Below are positions 58,945 through 64,000 of a DNA stretch of 64,000 nt, piece after piece. The DNA is from Curtobacterium sp. 9128 (GTDB lineage: Bacteria > Actinomycetota > Actinomycetes > Actinomycetales > Microbacteriaceae): positions 620,001 through 684,000 of the forward strand of contig NZ_LT576451.1 in assembly GCF_900086645.1 (NCBI RefSeq), written 5' to 3'. The notes beneath the pieces are model-generated. The model saw nothing but the letters and a program-made list of their open reading frames with translations. It was not told the origin of the DNA and searched no databases. A program made the position numbers and the translations under genes. Numbering within the stretch: the stretch's first letter is position 1; each line of letters begins with the position of its first letter.

Positions 58945-60176
58945 CCGACACGTCCAAGATCACGAACGGCCAGCTGGTGATCGCCGCGACCCCCGCTGCT
59001 GCGGACGGCCCCGAGCACGTCGAGACCCCGGTGGCGTACGACGCCATCCTGCTCGCCGGGTTCGGCGGACCAGAGGGCCAGGACGACGTCATCCCGTTCC
59101 TCCGCAACGTCACGCGTGGCCGTGGCATCCCGGACGAGCGACTCGAAGAGGTCGCGCACCACTACCGCCACTTCGGCGGGGTCAGCCCGATCAACGCCCA
59201 GAACCGTGCGCTGAAGGCCGCGCTCGAGGCAGAGCTCGCCGCGCGCGGGATCGACATGCCGGTCCTCTGGGGCAACCGCAACTGGGAGCCCTACCTCGAG
59301 GACGCCTTCACCGAGGCGGCCGAGAAGGGTCACACCAAGCTCATCGCCATCGCCACGAGCGCCTACTCGTCGTTCTCGAGCTGCCGGCAGTACCGCGAGG
59401 ACTACGCCCGCGTGCTCGACGCCACCGGCCTGATCGACACGATCCAGGTCGACAAGGTCCGGCAGTTCTTCGACCACCCGGGCTTCGTCCGTCCGTTCGT
59501 CGATGGTGTGCGGGACGGCATCGCACAGGCGATCGCCGAGAACGACGGACTCGACGTCGCGAACGAGCTGCAGATCCTGTTCTCGACGCACTCGATCCCG
59601 TCGACCGACGCCGCCAAGTCCGGTCCGGACTTCCGTGGCTTCGGCGACGGCGGTGCGTACGCCGCCCAGCACGAGGCCGTCGCCCAGGTCGTCCTCGACC
59701 AGGCGTGGGCGGAGCTCCTCGAGCAGCCGGAGCACGCGCACCTGCAGGGCACGACGAAGCCGGCGTGGAAGCTCGTCTACCAGTCGCGCTCCGGCCCGCC
59801 GACGCAGCCGTGGCTCGAGCCCGACATCAACGACTACATGAACGAGGAGCTCAAGGGCGGCCCGACCCGCGCGGTGCTCATCGTGCCGCTCGGCTTCGTG
59901 AGCGACCACATGGAGGTCATGTGGGACCTCGACGAAGAGGCGACCGAGACCGCCGAGGAGCTCGGCTTCTGGTCGATCCGCACGCAGACGCCCGGCGTCG
60001 ACCCGGCGTACGTCGCCGGCCTCGTCGACCTGGTGCTCGAGCGCGTCAATGGCACCCCGACCGCGGAGCGTCCGCACATGACGGACATCGGCCCCTGGTA
60101 CGACGTCTGCCGTCCGGGGTGCTGCGAGAACGAGCGTGCCGGGTTCAAGCCGGCGGCTGCCGGGCTCGCACCGTGA
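58941..60176 (+). CDS. hemH: Coproporphyrin ferrochelatase (HemH/CpfC)
   Basis: 411 residues. It inserts Fe2+ into coproporphyrin III. Motifs: YDAILLAGFGGPEGQDDVIPFLRNV at the start of the domain, LQILFSTHSIPSTDA with the catalytic His, and LIVPLGFVSDHMEVMWDLDEEA with the catalytic Glu. Cys in SSFSSCRQYRE and three Cys in VCRPGCCENE at the C-terminus match the [2Fe-2S] ligand set of actinobacterial ferrochelatases. A 30-residue N-terminal extension is unusual but modest. Confidence 0.95.
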   Translation: MTDTSKITNGQLVIAATPAAADGPEHVETPVAYDAILLAGFGGPEGQDDVIPFLRNVTRGRGIPDERLEEVAHHYRHFGGVSPINAQNRALKAALEAELAARGIDMPVLWGNRNWEPYLEDAFTEAAEKGHTKLIAIATSAYSSFSSCRQYREDYARVLDATGLIDTIQVDKVRQFFDHPGFVRPFVDGVRDGIAQAIAENDGLDVANELQILFSTHSIPSTDAAKSGPDFRGFGDGGAYAAQHEAVAQVVLDQAWAELLEQPEHAHLQGTTKPAWKLVYQSRSGPPTQPWLEPDINDYMNEELKGGPTRAVLIVPLGFVSDHMEVMWDLDEEATETAEELGFWSIRTQTPGVDPAYVAGLVDLVLERVNGTPTAERPHMTDIGPWYDVCRPGCCENERAGFKPAAAGLAP

Positions 60177-61150
60177 CCGACGAGCAGCCGGCCGCCGGTG
60201 GCCCGACGCCGATCCGGCTCGGGACCCGCGCCAGCCGGCTCGCGGTCGCGCAGTCGCAGGACATCGCCGACCGTCTGTCGAAGGCGGCCGGTCGTCCGGT
60301 CGAACTCGTCACGGTGACGAGCGAGGGCGACACGAACCGTGCGTCGCTGGCATCGCTCGGCGGCACCGGCGTCTTCGCCAGCGCCCTGCGCGAGGCCCTC
60401 GTCGCGAACGAGGTCGACGTCCTCGTGCACTCGCTCAAGGACCTGCCGACGGCGCCGTACCCGGGGCTGACGATCGGCGCGGTGCCGAAGCGTGCCGACG
60501 CCCGTGACGTCCTGGTGGCCCGGAACACCGCCACGCTCGACTCCCTGCCGGAGGGCGCGAAGGTCGGCACGGGGTCGCCCCGCCGCGTCGCCCAGCTCAA
60601 GGCGAAGCGCCCAGACCTCGAGGTCGTGGACATCCGCGGCAACATCGACACCCGCATGGGCCGCGTGGAGGACGACCTCGACGCCGTGGTGCTCGCCGCC
60701 GCCGGCCTCGGCCGCATCGAGCGACTGAACGAGGCGACCGAGCTCCTCGACCTCGGTTTCTGGCCGAGTGCTCCCGGGCAGGGCGCGCTCGCGGTCGAGA
60801 TCCGTTCGGACGAAGTCGACCGGAACCTCTTGGCTGCGCTCCGGAAGATCGAGCACGCGGCGACGCGACTGACCGTGTCGGCCGAGCGTCGGGTCCTCGA
60901 GAAGCTCGAGGCGGGCTGCTCCGCACCGATCGGCGCCACGGCCATCGTCGACGCCGAGATGCTGCTCGTCTCGGCCACGGTCTACCGACCGGACGGATCC
61001 GAGTACCGCACCGCGTCGCACGCCGCCGTCCTCGACGGCTCGGCGCAGGAGCGTCTCGCCGACGCGCTCGAGGTCGGTGACCGCGTCGCGGCCGAGCTCC
61101 TCGAGAACGGTGCCGCCGACCTGGCGGACATCGCGACGTCGTCGGAGTAG
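60173..61150 (+). CDS. hemC: Hydroxymethylbilane synthase (porphobilinogen deaminase)
   Basis: 325 residues, GTG start overlapping hemH. It polymerises four porphobilinogens. IRLGTRASRLAVAQSQDIADRL at the N-terminus, VHSLKDLPT, VGTGSPRRVAQLKAKRPDLEVVDIRGNIDTR, and the dipyrromethane-cofactor Cys249 in LEAGCSAPIGA are all present. The stop TAG at 61148 is where hemD should begin, but no start codon is found there (see the hemD entry). Confidence 0.96.
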   Translation: MTDEQPAAGGPTPIRLGTRASRLAVAQSQDIADRLSKAAGRPVELVTVTSEGDTNRASLASLGGTGVFASALREALVANEVDVLVHSLKDLPTAPYPGLTIGAVPKRADARDVLVARNTATLDSLPEGAKVGTGSPRRVAQLKAKRPDLEVVDIRGNIDTRMGRVEDDLDAVVLAAAGLGRIERLNEATELLDLGFWPSAPGQGALAVEIRSDEVDRNLLAALRKIEHAATRLTVSAERRVLEKLEAGCSAPIGATAIVDAEMLLVSATVYRPDGSEYRTASHAAVLDGSAQERLADALEVGDRVAAELLENGAADLADIATSSE

Positions 61151-61257
61151 CCACGGACACCCGGGCGTCCGTCGTCGTCATCCCGCGGGGTGGCGGCTGG
61201 GGCGACCGTGTCGCCGCGGCCGCGCGCGAGCGCGGGCTGGACCCACGGATCGTCCCG

Positions 61258-62922
61258 TTGATCTCGTCTGCGCCCCCCGTGGATCCGGTCCCGTTGGAGA
61301 CGGCGGCCTGGAGGCTCGGATCACCCTCCGCCGCCGGTGACGAAACCAGCGTGGCTGGGTACGAATGGATCGTGGTGACCAGTGCGACGGCGGTGCGCGT
61401 CCTCGCCGGACGCGTGGCGGTCCTCCCGTCGGGTGTCCGCGTGGCGGCGGTCGGTGACCGCACCGCCCAGGCCGCCCGCGATGCGGGCTGGGCGGTCCAC
61501 CTCGTCCCGGAGGACGCGTCGGCGCGCGGGCTCGTCGACGCGTTCCCGGACGTGTCCGGCGCGGTGCTCTTCCCGCGGTCGGACATCGCCGCTCCCACCG
61601 TCGTCGACGGCCTGCGCGCCCGCGGCATCGACGTGGACGACGTGGTCGCGTACCGTACCGTGGGGACCGGCGACGAGCCGGTCTCCCTCGACACGGTGCC
61701 GGATGCGGTCCTCGTGACGAGCGGCAGCGTCGCCCGCGAGATCGCCCGCCGGATGACCCCGCTCGACCCCCGCACGCTCGTGGCGTGCATCGGCCCCGGA
61801 ACCGCCGCCGACGCCCGCGCCGCGGGACTGCCCGTGCACGTCGTCGCGCCGGCCCGCTCCGCAGAATCCCTCCTCGACGCCGTCGTCGAGATCCTGAACC
61901 AGAACGCCCCCGAACAGGAAGGCACCTCAGTGACCGGCCGCTTCCCCCAGGTCCGCCCCCGCCGACTCCGCGCCACCCCGGCGATGCGTCGTCTGGTGGC
62001 CGAGACCCGTCTCCACCCGTCCGAGCTCGTGCTGCCGATGTTCATCCGCGAGGGCGCCACGTCCGCGGTGGACATCTCGAGCATGCCCGGGGTGCAGCAG
62101 CACTCGCTCGACTCGTTCCGGCGCGCGCTCGTCGACGCCGCCGACGCCGGGATCGGCGGGGTGAACCTGTTCGGCGTGCCCGTCTCGAAGGACGCGACCG
62201 GTTCGGGTGCGACCGACCCCGACGGCATCCTCAACGTGGCGATCCGCATCGCGCGTGAAGAGGTGGGTGACGCGCTCGTCGTGCAGTCCGACCTGTGCCT
62301 CGACGAGTTCACCGACCACGGGCACTGCGGTGTCCTGGCCGCGGACGGCAGTGTCGACAACGACGCGACCCTGCTGCGCTACCGCGACATGGCGGTCGCC
62401 CAGGCCGAGGCCGGCGCCGAGCTCGTCTGCATGAGCGGCATGATGGACGGCCAGATCGCCGCCGCACGTGACGCGCTCGATGCCGCGGGGTTCACCGGCA
62501 CCGCACTCCTCGCGTACGCGGCGAAGTACGCGTCGGCGTTCTACGGCCCCTTCCGCGAGGCCGTGTCGTCGTCGCTCGTCGGCGACCGGCGGACCTACCA
62601 GATCGATGCCGCGAACGGTCGCCAGGGCCTCCGCGAGGTGGCTCTGGACGTGGACGAGGGCGCCGACATCGTGATGGTGAAGCCCGCGATGAGCTACCTC
62701 GACGTCCTCGCGTCGACCGCTGCGACGTCGCCGGTCCCGGTCTGGGCGTACCAGATCTCCGGCGAGTACGCGATGATCACCGCGGCGGCGCAGAACGGCT
62801 GGATCGACCGCGACGCCGCCGCGATGGAGTCGCTCGTCGGCATCAAGCGCGCCGGCGCCGACGCGATCCTGACCTACTTCGCGGTCGACATCGCCCGCAC
62901 GCTCCGCCAGGAAGGCATCTGA
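61258..62922 (+). CDS. hemD: Uroporphyrinogen-III synthase in frame with hemB (possible HemD-HemB fusion)
   Basis: Frame 1 is open from 61081 to 62922. HemD-like sequence begins right after hemC (61150 on: [33 protein letters not shown]), but the first usual start codon is TTG 61258, which would lose that first strand. Further motifs are [67 protein letters not shown] and [16 protein letters not shown]. No stop separates it from HemB, so a fused protein is possible; the synthase part ends near 61920. Either an unusual start codon upstream or a truncated HemD must be assumed. Confidence 0.7.
   Translation: MISSAPPVDPVPLETAAWRLGSPSAAGDETSVAGYEWIVVTSATAVRVLAGRVAVLPSGVRVAAVGDRTAQAARDAGWAVHLVPEDASARGLVDAFPDVSGAVLFPRSDIAAPTVVDGLRARGIDVDDVVAYRTVGTGDEPVSLDTVPDAVLVTSGSVAREIARRMTPLDPRTLVACIGPGTAADARAAGLPVHVVAPARSAESLLDAVVEILNQNAPEQEGTSVTGRFPQVRPRRLRATPAMRRLVAETRLHPSELVLPMFIREGATSAVDISSMPGVQQHSLDSFRRALVDAADAGIGGVNLFGVPVSKDATGSGATDPDGILNVAIRIAREEVGDALVVQSDLCLDEFTDHGHCGVLAADGSVDNDATLLRYRDMAVAQAEAGAELVCMSGMMDGQIAAARDALDAAGFTGTALLAYAAKYASAFYGPFREAVSSSLVGDRRTYQIDAANGRQGLREVALDVDEGADIVMVKPAMSYLDVLASTAATSPVPVWAYQISGEYAMITAAAQNGWIDRDAAAMESLVGIKRAGADAILTYFAVDIARTLRQEGI
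61930..62922 (+). CDS. hemB: Porphobilinogen synthase (delta-aminolevulinic acid dehydratase)
   Basis: 330 residues from GTG 61930, preceded by AGGAAGG at good spacing, so HemB can be made on its own although it is in frame with HemD. It condenses two 5-aminolevulinates. [34 protein letters not shown] begins the barrel. The metal region [14 protein letters not shown] keeps two of the three cysteines of the zinc motif. The Schiff-base lysines lie in [17 protein letters not shown] and [12 protein letters not shown]. Its stop overlaps hemL (TGATG). Confidence 0.94.
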   Translation: MTGRFPQVRPRRLRATPAMRRLVAETRLHPSELVLPMFIREGATSAVDISSMPGVQQHSLDSFRRALVDAADAGIGGVNLFGVPVSKDATGSGATDPDGILNVAIRIAREEVGDALVVQSDLCLDEFTDHGHCGVLAADGSVDNDATLLRYRDMAVAQAEAGAELVCMSGMMDGQIAAARDALDAAGFTGTALLAYAAKYASAFYGPFREAVSSSLVGDRRTYQIDAANGRQGLREVALDVDEGADIVMVKPAMSYLDVLASTAATSPVPVWAYQISGEYAMITAAAQNGWIDRDAAAMESLVGIKRAGADAILTYFAVDIARTLRQEGI

Positions 62923-64000
62923 TGACGACCGCAGCTTCTCCCATGACGAACGGCCAGCTCTTCGGCCGCGCGAAGAACAGCATCCCCGGCGGCGTGAACT
63001 CGCCGGTCCGCGCCTACGGTTCCGTCGGCGGCACCCCGCGGTTCCTGGTGTCCGCGAAGGGGCCGTACGTCACCGACGCCGAGGGGCGCGAGTACGTCGA
63101 CATGGTCGCGTCGTGGGGGCCCGCGATCCTGGGGCACGCGCACCCGGGCACGGTCGAGGCCGTCCAGCAGGCCGCCGCACGCGGGCTGTCGTTCGGTGCG
63201 TCGACCCCCGGGGAGACCGAGCTCGCCGAACTCGTGAAGCAGCGGGTGTCGGTCGACGGCGACGGCCCCATCGAGAAGCTCCGACTCGTGTCCACCGGGA
63301 CCGAGGCCACGATGACGGCGATCCGGCTCGCCCGCGGGTACACCGGTCGGGACCTGCTCGTGAAGTTCGCCGGGCACTACCACGGCCACTCCGACTCCCT
63401 GCTGGCCGAGGCCGGATCCGGCGTCGCGACACTTGCGCTCCCGGGGAGCGCCGGCATCACCGCGGAGACGGCGGCGCAGACCCTCGTGCTGCCGTACAAC
63501 GACCTCGACGCCGTCCGCCGCGCGTTCGACGAGCACTCCGAGCGCATCGCCGGCGTCATCGTCGAGGCCGCCGCCGCGAACATGGGTGTGCTCGCGCCGG
63601 AACGTGGCTTCAACCGGGCGCTCGCGCAGATCGTGCAGTCGCACGGCGCGCTGCTCATCGTCGACGAGGTCCTGACCGGGTTCCGCGTCGGGGCCGCCGG
63701 GTGGTGGGGGCTCGAAGCGTCGAAGGTCGTCCCGGACGGCGCCGGGTGGAAGCCCGACCTGATCACGTTCGGCAAGGTCATCGGCGGCGGTATGCCCCTC
63801 GCGGCGCTCGGTGGTCGTCGCGAGGTCATGGACTACCTCGCCCCGCTCGGCCCCGTGTACCAGGCGGGGACGCTCTCCGGGAACCCGCTGGCGGTGGCCG
63901 CCGGGATCGCCACGCTCCGTGCGGCGACGGCATCGGTCTACGAGTCGCTGAACCGGACGGCGTCGGTGATCTCCGCGGCGACGTCGGAGGCGCTGTCGGC
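62922..64000 (+). CDS. hemL: Glutamate-1-semialdehyde 2,1-aminomutase (partial, 3' end beyond window)
   Basis: 359 residues are visible. This PLP enzyme converts glutamate-1-semialdehyde to 5-aminolevulinate, the step after Hem[72 protein letters not shown] and the PLP lysine Lys285 in [12 protein letters not shown] are all present. The C-terminal 70-80 residues are missing because the window ends. Confidence 0.96.
   Translation, partial: MTTAASPMTNGQLFGRAKNSIPGGVNSPVRAYGSVGGTPRFLVSAKGPYVTDAEGREYVDMVASWGPAILGHAHPGTVEAVQQAAARGLSFGASTPGETELAELVKQRVSVDGDGPIEKLRLVSTGTEATMTAIRLARGYTGRDLLVKFAGHYHGHSDSLLAEAGSGVATLALPGSAGITAETAAQTLVLPYNDLDAVRRAFDEHSERIAGVIVEAAAANMGVLAPERGFNRALAQIVQSHGALLIVDEVLTGFRVGAAGWWGLEASKVVPDGAGWKPDLITFGKVIGGGMPLAALGGRREVMDYLAPLGPVYQAGTLSGNPLAVAAGIATLRAATASVYESLNRTASVISAATSEALS

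Overview
The window is a gene-dense chromosomal segment of high-GC DNA. Start codons are often GTG, neighbouring genes repeatedly overlap by ATGA/GTGA/TGATG, and hairpins lack long T-tracts. An actinobacterium, most likely of the family Microbacteriaceae (Curtobacterium-like), fits best. The support is a complete coproporphyrin-type heme pathway with a HemQ/ChdC, a NucS mismatch endonuclease, a class E sortase with an LAxTG surface protein, and an actinobacterial Asp23/AmaP operon. The genus is inference; no rRNA or tRNA gene was seen. Apart from the repeats described below there is no phage, IS element or CRISPR locus.

Layout. 1-3907: the end of an N-acetylglutaminylglutamine-amide (osmoprotectant) operon, with the synthetase tail, an asparagine-synthase-like amidotransferase and an S9 peptidase. 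4066-12796: a GntR regulator, a formylglycine-generating enzyme, then a six-gene catabolic operon (TIM-barrel isomerase, two dehydrogenases, MFS importer, DhaK-DhaL kinase, TPI-like isomerase) behind a promoter overlapped by an 18-bp palindrome; a C3/C4 polyol, ketose or related sugar is the likely substrate. 12886-15801: a large Ig-repeat surface protein ending in LAYTG. 15872-18097: a degenerate SDR, a small protein, and MarR and TetR regulators. 18213-24246: a divergent sugar locus (Gfo/Idh and sugar isomerase against an MFS transporter) with palindromic operator candidates, then another MFS and a carboxylesterase. 24251-27970: an operon for a TcpC-like membrane protein, an FHA protein, a class E sortase and a 58-residue membrane protein.

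28102-46133: housekeeping and accessory genes: TetR, a bacterial-PH-like pair, M16 peptidase, GNAT, NUDIX, VOC, a kinase, an NmrA-like reductase, MFS, HAD, nucS, an MFS/LacI pair sharing a 14-bp palindrome, MATE, a GAP-family protein, a uracil permease, and an M13 metallopeptidase followed by a beta-lactamase-fold pseudoenzyme. 46392-50340: a minus-strand envelope-stress-like operon (two Asp23 proteins, DUF2273, AmaP, DUF6286, CsbD, an Asp23-LEA fusion, small membrane proteins). 50503-53318: AraC, a lipoprotein, an SDIPGED repeat protein and a NUDIX hydrolase. 53315-64000: hemA divergent from hemE-hemY-(three small membrane-associated proteins)-hemQ-hemH-hemC-hemD/hemB-hemL, enough to go from glutamyl-tRNA to coproheme/heme b. 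hemD runs in frame into hemB and lacks a normal start codon at the expected place.

The least explained structures are non-coding: (i) a three-unit, about 112-bp-period array of 58-59-nt hairpins at 39245-39527; (ii) a 36-nt double-hairpin repeat (CGACA-N7-TGTCG twice, joined by TA) at 4847, 46247 and 46320; (iii) a dispersed GGCC(G/T)GGAGGCTCGG motif that tends to sit at gene boundaries; and (iv) tandem 9-mers and 15-mers placed directly at gene 3' ends.
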